This document shows positions 33,201 to 44,764 of a stretch of 64,000 nucleotides of DNA, piece after piece. The DNA is from Protula sp. h YS-2021 (Eukaryota > Annelida > Polychaeta > Sabellida > Serpulidae): assembly GCA_949752745.1 (NCBI GenBank), contig OX457026.1, positions 72,853,091-72,917,090 of the forward strand, written 5' to 3'. Under the pieces are notes generated by a model, which ran no database searches, was not told the DNA's origin, and was given only the letters and a program-made list of their open reading frames with translations. Both the position numbers and the translations under genes were made by a program. Each line of letters opens with the position of its first letter. The first letter of the stretch is position 1.

Positions 33201-33610
33201 TTCAAATTTGTTTGTGATATATGCACGCACTCGATACAAGTCCTGGTTTCGTTACAGAAAGGGTATCCTTGATCCCTTTCACAACGATCACAGACCGAGG
33301 GGGAACTGACAGTTGTGGGCGGTTGAGCGCACTGGAATATGAGCTGACATATGTGAAGGGTGAGCAGATTGTATAAGTACCGACTTCCCATCCCCTCCCA
33401 TGCCCCTGTCGTACACACTGTACCTAATGGGAAGGGGGTGGGCTAGCCCATAGCACCATGGGCCATCAGACCAATGACCATAACAACCGAAGCCCAAAGA
33501 CCGTGGTTGTATCGTGTACCGTTCGATGACGTTACACAGACGGTCTCGGTCTCTGGGCAGAGATGTAGCCGATGCGGACCGCATTCCTTAGAAATACTGT
33601 AAAAGCATTT
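30257..33610 (-). mobile_element. Older, decayed DIRS-like element, copy 3
   Basis: Read on the minus strand it has, in order, a gag-like cysteine cluster at 33146-33418 (VCDRCERDQGYPFC...CIEC), fragments of the gag middle at 32293-32840, a segment matching the RT leader (LLARRRLRKFWGEW) at 31791-32144, RT palm fragments at 31322-31534 (PYMFAKVMKILKTWA, then FQYPDWF in place of the YLDD box), RNase H fragments at 30779-31000 (AYLNKQKGT), and recombinase fragments at 30257-30675 (SLYPVKAP; FNTDVSRQVLYSYVKGFVLVAYENVQ). All reading frames are broken. It is clearly distinct from family A. The 3' end is missing where DIRS copy 1 begins. Confidence 0.82.
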
Positions 33611-34458
33611 CTTTGCGCTCAAGACACTAACTTTAGAAAGTCCAAGCTTCTATTGAATCAAATTTATTCAACTTTAAGCTACTGGTAAAACAGATCCTTA
33701 TGTATCAAACGAATCATAAAAGAAGTCGCACCTTCACTGCTCTCTTCGAATTTTTTTTTGTGCTCAGCACTCAGACTGGCGTGTTTTGAAAAAAGAAAAC
33801 ACACCCGTTAAAGGGATGATTAGTGTGTACTTGGTGACGTTGTGGACATAAAGAAATTTTACAAGTGTATCAAATTTAAGTGTGTGAAAGTTCTTTTTTG
33901 CAAGTTGTTCTTTCTGTACAGATGTACAGCGACAGGGAAAAGATTTACGGAACTGCTCTAGCTATAGGAGGATTATATTTTCATTAATTTTTACAGAAGC
34001 AATGATTATGTTTAAATGAAAAATATAACGTTGGCAGATGAAAAGTCTTTCCAAGGCCAGGAAGAGCAAGGCCAGCTTTACATTAAACAATGAAAAGCTA
34101 CTAAATGCTCTTCAAATATAAAGATAATTCCTAAAAGCTATTTTAGAGTGATTTTTATTTACATGTAAAAAGCTATGTCCTTCCGTGTTTGTCGACAATC
34201 AACAAACGAAAAGGGGAGGACATATTTACTCGAGCTGATGCGTGGGCGTGTTATTGTTATTGCTATATTTTTGTGCCTCTTATAATTAACGGGGATGCCG
34301 GGAAATCGATACTAGTTTTAAAAATCTATGTTTTGTGCTTCATTATAAAATCCACAAGTTATTGATTAAGGTGTTGGAGGGGTGGAGCGGATGCCGTTGT
34401 CAAGATTTGTTGTGACTTACTCGTCAATTTTGGTAAAAAAAAAAGTATGGAACCACAG
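33611..34458. other. No gene recognised, AT-rich
   Basis: No ORF, repeat array or splice pair that I can support. Confidence 0.4.
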
Positions 34459-34834
34459 CATCCATATTCAATAACGTGGCTCAAACTCAAACTTACGCTT
34501 TAACTAAAGTATGAGCAAAGTATGAGCTTCACTCATTCAGTAAGTGAAACTTAAGCTCAAAATGTGTCTAGATTAAAAGGTGGCTTAAAAATTAAGTGAA
34601 GACAAATAAGAAAGCTGGTGAACTTTTTTCTCACTATAACATGTCTAAAGTACTTTATTTCAGTCATTTTAAATTACAAAAGTAAACATTCCACTGAAAG
34701 GTCAAGTGTTAAGCGGAGTTTCAACGTTCAAAGCTGAAACTCATATTTTGAGCAAAGGCTCAAGTGAGTTTGAGGCTCAAATCTCGGACTCGATTTGAGT
34801 TAGAGTTTGAGCTAAGTTATTGTTTTCGGGCACT
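34459..34834. mobile_element. MITE-like inverted-repeat element, first of two
   Basis: Left end ATATTCAATAACGTGGCTCA (about 34462) pairs with the right end GAGTTTGAGCTAAGTTATTG (about 34803-34822). The interior repeats AAGTATGAG and TCAAACTCA words. The right end is contiguous with the next element's left end, which has the same end family. Confidence 0.65.
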
Positions 34835-35541
34835 GCGCCCTTATTCAATAACTTAGCTCAAACTCATACTCGAAACAAATTGGGGAATATTTGGCGAATT
34901 AGGGAAATAGACGTTGGTGAAAACTTGGTTTAATAAAAACGTGTCTCCTTGTAGGATTTAATGGAAAAGTCCTAAAATTTTGATGGAAGGTAGGGTATAC
35001 CTGTCCACCTGGCTATTATTTACTGATTCGCCAAAACTTGGCGAAACTATTTACCGAACTCCTTTTTCGCAAAACTATAACTGACACCAGGGTAATTACT
35101 TACTGTCTTGAAATAGGCATTAATACTTTCATGGATATTACTTTTTTCGGGGGGGGGGGTGATTCACCAAAAATCTTAAATCTTAACCGACGCCATAGAA
35201 ATAAAGTTTTAGTTAAGGTAGCGGTCATTGGTAATTACCATGCCAAAACTGTTATTTTTCGTGATTCGGAAAAAAACTGCCTAAAATATTGGTAAAAAAT
35301 TTGATTTCTTACTAAAATCTTAATAAACGCTAGGGATATAAAGAATGGATGATGGCACCAGTACATACTTTGCTAGTATCGCCAAATTATCGAAAATGTT
35401 AGCGAAAACCCATTTGCTTATTGAATCTTAACTGATGCCAGGCACTTAAATATATTACTGGCCAAAAAAATTGGCATAATGCTAAAATTTAGAATTTAAG
35501 TGTAAATTTGAGTTTGAGATACGTTATTGAATATGGGCGCA
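34834..35541. mobile_element. MITE-like inverted-repeat element, second of two
   Basis: Ends TGCGCCCTTATTCAATAAC (34834) and GTTATTGAATATGGGCGCA (to 35541) are inverted copies, followed inward by TCAAACTC and GAGTTTGAG. The interior (34890-35480) is the same ~150-bp satellite family seen at 9300-13575 (GGATTCGCCAAAAC, CACCTGGCTATTA), including a nine-guanine run near 35150. No ORF of interest. Confidence 0.75.
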
Positions 35542-36456
35542 GGATACCATGGATATTTCTGGGATATCTTGGCCTCCACTTATAAGTGGCTGACCTACAA
35601 AGCTGGGGGATCTCACCTAAAACCCGTGACAAAACTTTGGAAGGCAAGTCACAGGATTTGAACATTTCAAATATAAAGACCATTACACTCTGGTTTATGC
35701 AGTGCAGAACAGTAATCCAGACTGTTGTGGTGCCGGGATTTCATTTAATTTGTTGATTTGTGCGATGCTGGTCACTGTACAAATTTCAGAGCAGAGAAAA
35801 AATGAATAAAATACATGTACGTTCTTTTTAGTTTTGTATTAACAGAGAGCCCAGATATACAAGGATGACTTGGCTTTCATATTGGGACAAGATATCCCAG
35901 CATATCTTGTCTGAGGAGGCCAAAGATATCCTGTTATCCCAGAATGGAGTTGAATACAATGTTGAATATGCACGGTACTGAAATTATGCGATAGAAATTC
36001 TACGAAAAAATACATTTTGAAATATAAGTCTTTCTGAAACCTTTTACACCAAAATCAATCCATAAGTTAAGCACTTTTTGAGATATTACAAAACAAACCG
36101 AAAGTGTAATAATACGAAATTCCACCGAAAGACTAAACCCGTAGCGTACAGATTCTGTCGATTGCACTGCAGCTTTACTTGTTCATTCCTTGATTTACGT
36201 CTGTTTCGCCAAAATTCAAATATTAGCAAAGGCCATTTAGAAAATTGGTTACCCACTGAGAGAAATAAAATCACAGCACATTTTTTTTTTTTTTTTTGCA
36301 AAAACATAAATATAGACATGATTTTCGTAGATTTATAAAAGGGATCATATATTAATTGGGTTTGATTTACTGAACCGATGTTTGAGCGTATCTCAGTAAC
36401 AGGTTGTCGTCGTAACGTTTGTATAGACCTCATATGTATGAGCAATGTTAGTTAAA
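35542..36456. other. No gene recognised
   Basis: Contains GATATCC/GGATATC words (35550-35940) but no clear array. ORFs around 36078-36445 on both strands have no motif. Confidence 0.4.
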
Positions 36457-36634
<178 letters not shown>

Positions 36635-36724
36635 CACTATCCGGACCTAAGAGTTCGCTTCAAACAGAGTAACGCTGTCGAATATTCGAATAGTGAATTT
36701 GACTATTAGGTTTCAACCTTAGTG

Positions 36725-37020
36725 GTATATCCACAGGCGGAAGGGGGTACCACTTGGTATGAAATGTGTTACATGCATGTTCAAAACACGCGGATAAAGG
36801 GGGTAATTTTGATGTCACACGAGGTTCGCGCGGAGTGAAATTTCGTTCAAAAAGGGGGTAATTTTCATTTAGTACTCCGCGTTTCCCGACAAAACGGAGG
36901 TATTTGGGAATTTCATTCCACGTTTGGTGAAAAAGGGGCATTATTTCCAAATAAGCACTCCGCATTTAGGGGCCGTTTTAAAAAGTCATGGGAACGCAGG
37001 GTGAGCAGTTGGCACTTGAG
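36725..37020 (+). repeat. Dispersed CACTCCGCG-type repeat, copy 1
   Basis: Characteristic order: ATGCATGTTCAAAACACGCGGA, GGGGGTAATTTT, CGCGGAGTG, AGTACTCCGCGTTTCCC, GGGGCATTATTTCCAAATAAGCACTCCGC, then GTTTTAAAAAGTCATGG. Other copies are at 44396-44600, 48425-48660 and, inverted, 49615-49915. Confidence 0.75.
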
Positions 37021-38269
37021 TGACCCCCCCCCCCCCCCTGGGCGTACATCAACAGCCAGTTCAGTAGACATTGATTCTTCTTGATACGCCCTTGCTACGA
37101 AGCCTAGTCGCAGTTCTGATGATGTGCCAATAAGCTAAATAAAGAAACAATTATTAATTAATTGGTAAATATCTATTATTTTTTGCGCAGTATATCCAAG
37201 TATATATAACAACGTTGCTCATTTTTGCGAAAGATAGCCAAAAGGTCGCAACGTCCTTTTTTGTTTGCGTGTATGTGTGTATAGTGTGTGTGTAGGTGGG
37301 ATTTTTTGAAGTCTACATTATATTAGTGAACCACTTGACGTCTCAACAATGGTTGGTACCGAGGAAATATCTGATGCGGGCGACAATTATATTGCTTCGG
37401 GGAGGTTTAGTCCTACTAGCTTAAAGGACTGTTCTTCGGGAGATCTTTTCTTTAAAATCTTATTTTACTGTCTTTGTGATTCTTCAAAAATTGACCTTAT
37501 GCCGATATTTAACACCATTTAGGGATAAAGTTTTTCAAAGTGGTTCTCCTTCTGCATGTAGTTTTCGTCAGATTGCTTTCTGATTTTATGCAATGATTCA
37601 AGGTTAGCCCTCTCGTGAAAATTACGTAGGGTTAGAGGGAGTTGCCAAGGTGTGGACACATGGTTAACTTCGAGATTTTGTGCTAACTGTTCGAAACGGT
37701 ATCCCGACATTTCGTCGAAATTCTTGAAACTTTTTCATTTGAAGTCAAGGCGTCAGTTAATGATCAATGACGAGAGCCGCTCTCAGAGCTCACACATAGT
37801 GTGAAAAAACATACTGTAATTGCAATTGCAATTAATATTAAACCATGATTAATTCAACCGCATCTCTGATGTTCCCTTCAAGATAATGCTCTTAAAATAT
37901 TTCGCATACGTATCAATCAATGACAAGAGTCGCTCTCAGATCTCACACAAAGCGTGTAATTATATCGTGCAAAGTGTTTTAATAATATCATCATAACTAT
38001 GTTTTAAAAACACGTTTTGGTAAATTAAATCCATCAAATACACGAGTCGTTCTAAAAATTTGTTGAAAATAGGTTAAGCCCGTGCAACTAAGACTATCGA
38101 TGTGATGATCTTACGGTATCCGGACATCTGGAATTATAAGGGAGGCCGTAATGAAGCAGTTTTATATCACTGCAATAAAAATTGAGATTATAAACGACAA
38201 AAAGAGGAAAACCGATGCTATCACTTGATGGATAATCTTACACCAAACGACACACTGGAAAAACCTTTA
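37021..38269. other. No firm gene; one isolated minus-strand ORF
   Basis: A minus-strand ATG ORF at 37519-37710 (63 residues, MSGYRFEQLAQNLEVN...) is protein-like in composition, but I do not recognise it and see no supporting splice sites. The phrase AATGACGAGAGCCGCTCTCAGAGCTCACAC at about 37763 is nearly repeated at about 37920. A C run lies at 37024-37038. Confidence 0.35.
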
Positions 38270-39421
38270 TCACCTTGATTTGCACTTTCACTTCAAAGGT
38301 ACAACGCAAACGTCGTTGGATATGCAAAACCTAGTGCCAAGAAACCGGTCATAATCATGATGCTAATGGTGATGAAATTAGTGCTATGAAAGCCAGTGGT
38401 GAAATTAGAAACACGGCTTCCGAAACGAGAGAAAGTGCGGTGCATTTGATAAATACCAAAAAGGCAGAAATAGGAGTAAATGCTGCCACACCACTTTCAC
38501 ACGACCGCATGTCACAACGGATGATTCAAAGAAAGCGCGCGAAAAATGCTCCAGTAGTTCCGGATAGTTTAAATGATTTACGAATTGTTAGTGAATGGGC
38601 AGAAACTGCCGAAGAAAATCCATTTCTAATACACGATAACGGGCCAGATTCGGAATAGAGCCTCATCGTGTGTGCTTCAAGTGAAGGATTACGACTGCTG
38701 TCCACAACGGATACTTGGTACATGGATGGCAATTTTGCCATAGCTCCAAAAAGATTTCTCCAATTGTACGTTATTCGCGTACCGCTTGGAAATACTGCAG
38801 TCTCCGTTGTGTACGCTTTAATGACCAGCAAATCGAAAAAGGCTTACGAAGAGTTATTACTGTTATATGCAATTTTGAACAAGTAGTCATACGTGCCACA
38901 GCTGCTATTGCCGATACTGAACCCGCTGTTCCACTACTGGATTATTTGACGGAACCTATGTGTCCGGAACTTACCGACGAGCTAACGCTAATCGCAACGA
39001 CGAAGGAGCCGTTCGCATAAGACGCATACCACCGCGCTTTCCGCCAGAGATATGGAATGTGCATGACGTCACCCTTAATGCTGAACCCCACACGAACAAT
39101 AAATGTGAAGGGTGGAACAACCGATTCACCCATATCATTGGCTACACCCACCCAAGCATTTGGACATTGATTCAAGAAATAAAGAAGGAAGAATGCTCCG
39201 TAAGCACGCTTATTCATCAAGACAGTGTCGGAAATCCTCCGAGAAGACGCATTAGTAGAGAATATATAAAGATCTCCAACAGCGACTTGCTGAGCCGTGC
39301 AGAGATCGTGCCGAAGGACGAACACCAGTTGTCGAAACTCTGCGAGGAATCGCCTACAACATTCGATGGAGACCTGCAAACCGTGATGACCAGGAAGCTG
39401 CGCCGTGAAAATGTGCTGTGA
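38270..39421 (+). pseudogene. FLYWCH/MULE-type transposase remnant
   Basis: Decayed Mutator-like transposase. At about 38310-38385 the frame reads RRWIC...C...HNHD, a FLYWCH-like zinc finger interrupted by TAG. The ORF at 38386-38658 follows in the same frame; then come the core pieces DTWYMDGNFAIAPKRFLQLYVI (38700-38775) and YALMTSKSKKAYEELL (to about 38870), typical of the MULE domain, with the first catalytic Asp in YMDG. The sequence then jumps to PLLDYL (about 38925) and, in another frame, FPPEIWNVHDVTLNAEPHTNN...GWNNRF...HPSIW (39020-39175), the carboxy-terminal region of the same protein class. Roughly the central hundred residues, with the remaining catalytic acidic residues, are missing. 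Three frames and stops at 38656 and 38884 show it is dead. Confidence 0.8.
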
Positions 39422-39679
39422 TTTTGTACGGACACTTGTGAAGTTGTGAATATTACTGATATGTGACATTACTTTACTGATATTACGAGTGATATTACTA
39501 TTACTGATATTCTCAAACACGCGCTTGAATTCAATTCTTTGGTGTAAATGTTCAAAATAAAAGTTGGGATGTTGTGTTTCTGTTTTTCTTTCATGGAATA
39601 TGAGCTTTTCGCAAACAAAAACAAAAAAAAAAACATCCACATTTTGCACCCCAAAACTTAAGTACACAAGGTTATCTTT

Positions 39680-39757
39680 CGACAAAAAGTCGCTCGACGA
39701 AATGTCGCCGACGAAACGTCGCTCGACGAAAAGTCATTCGATGAAAAGTCGTAGATA
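39680..39757. repeat. ~15-bp tandem repeat of GTCGCTCGACGAAAA type
   Basis: About five degenerate units (AAAAGTCGCTCGACGAAATG, TCGCCGACGAAACG, TCGCTCGACGAAAAG, TCATTCGATGAAAAG). Confidence 0.8.
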
Positions 39758-39876
39758 AGTTCGAAATGGTTTCATCAGGCAGGTCGATTGCAGTAAAGCG
39801 AGTGTTGCTTAAAATCAGTTTATTATGCATTTTCGAAACTATGGTGCTTTTATTAAAATTTTCATTACGTTAGGTA

Positions 39877-40761
39877 TTGGAAAGAAAGTTTCTTCGATCA
39901 TCTGATGAAGAGGCCTATCAAAATCAAGTTAAGTATCACAACATGCTTGTCACATCTGCTAAAACCGAATTCAATTCTAATAAAATCATTGAAACTTCAG
40001 GTGATAAAAAGAAACTTTTTGACTTTACGAAGAAATTACTGAATGTCAAACAAGACCCTAGATATCCAAGTAACTCAACAGATTTACCCCAGTCATTTGC
40101 AGACTTTTTTGTGGATAAGATTGTCCGTATACGTATCGATGTGGATAGTAACAGCTCAATAGAACAGCAAGTAAAACTGCTACAGAGCGAAATGCGTAGT
40201 TTAGAACCAAAGTGCAGCTTGAATGAATTCCACGAGGCTGCCGAAGACGAAGTGAAGAAAACACTTAAACAAATGTCGATTGCCACACGTGAGTTGGATC
40301 CAATGGAAACAAGTCTCATCAAACAGTGTTTAAGTGAAATCCTTCCTGCCACAACCAAGATTGCAAATTTATCGTTGAAGACCTCGGAAATTCTAAAATC
40401 GATGAAAGTTGCAGTTGTTAGACCACTCCTGAAAAAAATCATCCTCGATTCAGAAAAGTACAAAAATTTTAGACCTGTTTCAAATCTTTCTTTTATTTCG
40501 AAGCTCTGTGAAAAAATAGTGTGTAATAGATTACAAGGCTATTTGTCTACAAATTTGTTGTTTCCAGCGATGCAATCTGCATACCGTAGATTCCACTCTA
40601 CTGAGACAGCCCTTTTGAAAATTCAGAATGACCTTCTTAATAATATGGACAAAAAGAAGATGTCAGCACTCGTTCTTCTTGATCTATCAGCGGCATTCGA
40701 CACTATCGACCACCAAATTCTTCTCAGTAGACTGGAATCACGGTATGCCATACGTCATTGA
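39877..40761 (+). pseudogene. LINE RT, first segment up to a nonsense codon
   Basis: 294 codons covering the pre-RT linker, the fingers (RPVSNLSFISKLCEKIV) and motif A. The TGA after SRYAIRH is the only defect before the insertion, since the next ORF (40786 onward) is in the same frame. Confidence 0.85.
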
Positions 40762-40785
40762 GATCTTGCATGGGTACAAAATTAT

Positions 40786-41031
40786 TTGAGTGATCGGACT
40801 CAGTATGTGGTACTTAACGGAGAAAGATCTATGTCTGCTTTTCTAGGTTTTGGTGTCCCCCAGGGTTCCATTTTGGGCCCACTCCTCTTTGTTTTGTACA
40901 CTGTGCCTATGGGGGATATCGCTAGACGTCACAATATGGGTAACCACTTTTATGCTGATGATGGGCAAATTTACATGGCTGTTGAGAACAATGAAAACAT
41001 GGGCCAGTTAAATACCCGAACACTCGCGTAA
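40786..41031 (+). pseudogene. LINE RT, second segment with the catalytic YADD box
   Basis: Begins YLSDRTQYV-like context and contains motif B and FYADD. The true homology stops at Asn codon 41011-41013; the last residues (TRTLA) are from the inserted element. Confidence 0.85.
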
Positions 41032-41621
41032 CGTCTAAAATACATCTATACTGGATCGGCAATATCGGCAACTTCGTCGGCCGATGTATCGGTTGCACAT
41101 AGGATTAACTATGGCCCGACGCATAATAGATATAGCGGCTTCGTACATCGGATATACATCGGGCCGATATATCTTTAATACGTCGGGCCACCGTCGGAAA
41201 TATCCCTACAAATTCTTCGACGTCAGATACCAACCGTCGGCTAAACGTCGGTTATACGTTTATATTCCGATGCATTTCCGACGACCTTCCGATGATTTTA
41301 ATACGTAAAAAAAATTGTTTCTAACCTTAACTGACCCATTGAAACTTTACCAACCATTCATAATTCACATATTCATACATACACCATAGCATATCAATAT
41401 ACAACATAGCATATCTATATATTGCAACTGAACACTAGTACTTACTCGGGTTTTAACCGGGGACCTCTTGCATCCTAGGCGCAGAACATACCTGTACTCC
41501 ACGGCGGCTGGGGCTAGTTTATTGAGGCAAATGATAATTTTAAGTATATTCATAATGCTCCACTATTAATTCTTCATAATGTCCCCTACAAAACGTCAAT
41601 CGATAAATTTCCGGCGCCGAA

Positions 41622-41819
41622 TAAGCATCGGAAAATATGCGTTTTATAGACGTATAAAAAATACGTATAATATACGATTGCAATATCGGCATCTTTTTTC
41701 CGATGTTTTTCCGACGTCGTTTATACATAGGAAAATATGCGTTTTATAGACGTTTAAAAAAATACGTATAATACGCGTTGGCAATATCGGCATCTTTTTT
41801 CCGACGCTGTGGAATACGT
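41622..41819. repeat. ~98-bp tandem duplication inside the TA-target element
   Basis: GGAAAATATGCGTTTTATAG occurs at about 41631 and 41729, each followed by ACGTNTAAAAAA, GCAATATCGGCATCTTTTTT and CCGACG. Confidence 0.85.
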
Positions 41820-41838
41820 GGAGCACTCGTACACAACG

Positions 41839-41913
<75 letters not shown>

Positions 41914-41930
41914 TATATATATATATATAT
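41839..41930. repeat. (TA)n microsatellite inside the TA-target element
   Basis: AT dinucleotide run with one interruption (AGAT) near 41911. Confidence 0.95.
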
Positions 41931-41977
41931 AGTTTTCATTTCAAGTTATGCGTGAAATACACAAATTTAGAGATCCA

Positions 41978-42320
41978 TATTTCCGACGTTTCACCGACAA
42001 ATATAACTATATGTATAATATGCGTATATTTTTATACGCATATTACATGCTTGTAATATCTAAAAAAAACATTAGTTTTCGTCGGAATTCGGTATATTTC
42101 CGACGTATAGCCGATGTAGTGATATATTTGGGATCCATTGGAAATCGGTATATTTCCGACGTTTCACCGACAAATATAACTATATGTATATTATACGTAT
42201 ATTTTTATACGCATATTACATGCTTGTAATATCTCAAATAAAAAAATTAGTTTTCGTCGGAATTCGGTATATTTCCGACGTATAGCCGATGCAGTGATAT
42301 ATTTGTATATTATACGATTA
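41978..42320. repeat. ~173-bp tandem duplication inside the TA-target element
   Basis: TTTCCGACGTTTCACCGACA occurs at about 41980 and 42153, followed by AATATAACTATATGTATA, TTTTTATACGCATATTACAT and TTAGTTTTCGTCGGAATTCG in both copies. Confidence 0.85.
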
Positions 42321-42778
42321 TTGTAATCCGTCGGTTATACATCAGTAATATCTTTTTCAAAAACAATTAAGTTTTGTTTCGTCGGAAGTACGTCTATGTC
42401 AGACGTTGGGCCAACATATACAAATATATGTATAATGTACGTATAACTAAATACATCGAATATATGTATGCAATATCCGTTTCATTTTTTTTTACCATTG
42501 CTCGGAAGTTAATCTATTTCCAACGTATAACCAATGGATAAAAATATATGTATAATATATACATTGAGAAATACGTGTAATATATGAATATAATATTTTT
42601 AGCAAAAAAAAAATTCCCAATTGGTCGGAAGTTCGTCGGAAAAAGATGTCGGCCCGATGAATATTTGCCAACATCTATTAAACTGAGGAAAATAATCATC
42701 GGGCCAACGTCGGTAACCGATGAACTTCCGACGAATGAGAAAAAAAATGGAAATTCGACTATTGCCAACCTATAACCG

Positions 42779-43645
42779 ATGCATTACCGATGCATCGAAG
42801 CCGATGCCGACGTTTTCCGACCTGGTTTATACCGTTCCGACGTCGGCCCGACGTTACGCGAGTGTTCGGGTAGTTGTTTATCGGAATTAAGAAAGTGGAT
42901 GATTGCCAATAAGTTGAAAGTAAATGATAGCATAACTGAAGTGTTATTGGTGGGATCTCATCAAGCCTTCCGAAAGTTAGACTCCGTGAGTGTTTTAATT
43001 TGTAACCAAAGTGTAAGTTCCTCAGAGTCTGTTACTAATTTAGGGGCTATTTTTGACAAGAATTTGACTATGACAAATTTTGTCAACCAAAAGGTTTCAA
43101 CATGTATGTATTACTTGAAAACTATCGGTAAAATACGCAAATATCTTACAAGAGATGCTACACAAGCGTTAGTACAGTCTATGATTATTTTACGATTAGG
43201 CTACTGTAATTCTTTGCTAGTAGGAATTTCAAAAGGAAATCTAAGGAAACTCAATACAATTCAAAAATATGCTGCAAAGCTTATATACAGATTTGATTAT
43301 AGACAGAATAGCCTTCCTTTATTTTATCAATTGCATTGGTTACCGATCGAGTACCGCATTAAGTTTAAACTTCTGGTTTTAGTTTTCAACTCATTAAAAG
43401 GCAATGCACCATCGTACATTTCTGAGCTTATCAGTGTTAGGAAATGCAGTCACACTCTAAGGTCCTCATCAAAACTTTTGTTAGATGAGCTGAAATGTCG
43501 AACTTGTTATGGCTCAAAAGCGTTTAATAGTAAAGGACCTTCCTTATGGAATCAGCTTCCAGAAAGTATAAAAAATGCTGCAACCATTATTGATTTTAGG
43601 AAGAAGCTTAAAACTTATTTTTTCACCAAGGCATTCAATTGTTGA
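42779..43645 (+). pseudogene. LINE RT, third segment (thumb and carboxy terminus)
   Basis: Homology begins at 42873 (SCLSELRKWMIANKLKVND) and runs to TGA at 43643-43645; the first 31 codons of this ORF come from the inserted element. Contains the clade's carboxy-terminal landmarks LGYCNSLL, LHWLPIEYRIKFKLL and GPSLWNQLPESI. Confidence 0.88.
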
Positions 43646-43825
43646 TTTATTTCAGTATTAGTGATTTTATTCATTTTTTAAGAATGGTTAATTCTAGTCA
43701 CACTTTAGTAATGTTTTAAATCAATTTTGACTATTATGTTATCATTGTTATATATTGTGAAGCCCTTCGAACTAATACTGATGAACGGGCTATATAAATG
43801 TTTCTATAATAATAATAATAATTAA

Positions 43826-44395
43826 AATAAGAACAGGCTGAGTTTAATGCAAGACCATCAAATACTTTGGTTTGTGTGTGTCTGTTTGTTGTTGTTGAGG
43901 TATTCATCCCTTTCTGTTGGTACCACCCGCTTATGCATTATTTGTACATTATGACACGGTTCGGAAAAGGCTGAACGAATTGGAAATGCTGCCATAACAT
44001 AATGCAGCTCCTGCTTCGGACAATGGCTAGATTAGCCATCGTTTGTTCTGCGTTTTAGTAACGTGCTATACCCCTTCGTATAGATGATGGCAAATTCATG
44101 CATCTTTCATTGCTAAATCAGTTGATCAGATTATTGCTCCATTCAGGCAGCATCGTCAACTAGCACTGCATGAGAAAAAATTATGTTTATGAAAGCGAAA
44201 ACATAACCTTATTTATCATCTCATGGTCGGATTTCCGAAATCGTAAAAAAGTCACCCGACCGGTTCTAAAAAATTCGAGGAATAGCCTTTTGGAGGAGAA
44301 AGTTCTATTTTTAAATTTTCGTAAACAAACACTTCAAACCTTTCTAAGTAGCAGCTGGTAATTTGATAATTTAAGTGTTACATAAGCACTTCGTC
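43826..44395. other. No gene recognised
   Basis: The minor ORF at 44170-44361 has no motif. No repeat unit identified. Confidence 0.4.
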
Positions 44396-44600
44396 CTGGG
44401 AAGGGGGGGGGGGGGTGGGAACACTTGATATTATATGTGTTACCATGCATGTCAAAACACGCGGAGAAAGGTGGTAATTTTCAGGCCAGATGCGGTCCGA
44501 GTGGAGTGCAAGTTTCGCTAAAAACGGAGATTGTTTTCATTCAGTACTCAGCTTTGCCCATAAAATGAGTGGGGGGGGGGGGGGGTGTTCTTTCGTAACT
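44396..44600 (+). repeat. Dispersed CACTCCGCG-type repeat, copy 2 (truncated)
   Basis: Keeps the left portion TTACCATGCATGTCAAAACACGCGGAGAAAGG, CGAGTGGAGTGCAAGTTTCG and CAGTACTC, then decays into guanine runs (44403-44414 and 44573-44585). Confidence 0.65.
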
Positions 44601-44764
44601 GCACGCCGCGTTTGGTCATTATTATTAGGGGTCTTATTTCATAGCTAGAACGATGTGTGAAGGGACGGTTTTAACTAGCCGACAAGTGAATTTTGCTCAA
44701 CCACAAAAATTCTGGCCAAAAACAATCCAAAATGCAGGGTTACCGAAATAACAACAACAAAAAT

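Larger units (their letters stand above)
41015..42870. mobile_element. 1,856-bp non-autonomous element with perfect 21-bp TIRs at a TA target
   Basis: Ends are perfect inverted repeats of 21 bases (41015-41035 and 42850-42870, beginning CCCGAACACTCGCGTAACGT), flanked by TA on both sides (41013-41014 and 42871-42872). Removing it with one TA gives back the LINE reading frame exactly. The interior is crowded with CGTCGG/CCGACG words in both orientations, two ~98-bp and two ~173-bp tandem units and a TA run. No transposase. TA target and short TIR are typical of the mariner/Tc1 superfamily, but the TIR is not one I recognise. Confidence 0.9.
39875..43825 (+). mobile_element. 5'-truncated CR1/L2-type LINE, interrupted by a DNA element
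   Basis: Non-LTR retrotransposon starting within the linker before RT (ERKFLRSSDEEAYQNQ). RT motifs: LLDLSAAFDTIDHQIL (motif A), GVPQGSILGPLLF (motif B) and FYADDGQIY (motif C), all with catalytic residues kept. The frame 39877-41014 contains one TGA at 40759-40761 and then runs into the insertion 41015-42870; it resumes at 42873 and ends at 43645 with a TAA-free tail to TGA (KAFNC). After it, CTATATAAATGTTTCTATAATAATAATAAT is the typical 3' tail of this clade with a short terminal repeat. ORF1 and the endonuclease are absent. Confidence 0.9.

Noticed and set aside
37519..37710. Terminal exon of a host gene on the minus strand
   Set aside because: Composition is protein-like, but it has no acceptor site, homology or partner exon that I can identify, so it is mentioned only as part of the flanking region.
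38942..39685. 247-residue minus-strand ORF
   Set aside because: It is antisense to the MULE transposase remnant and shows no motif of its own.
40058..40463. Minus-strand ORFs antisense to the LINE RT
   Set aside because: Shadows of the plus-strand RT frame; no domain recognisable.
41754..41939. Poly Ile-Tyr ORF, also 58971-59225
   Set aside because: Translations of TA dinucleotide runs.
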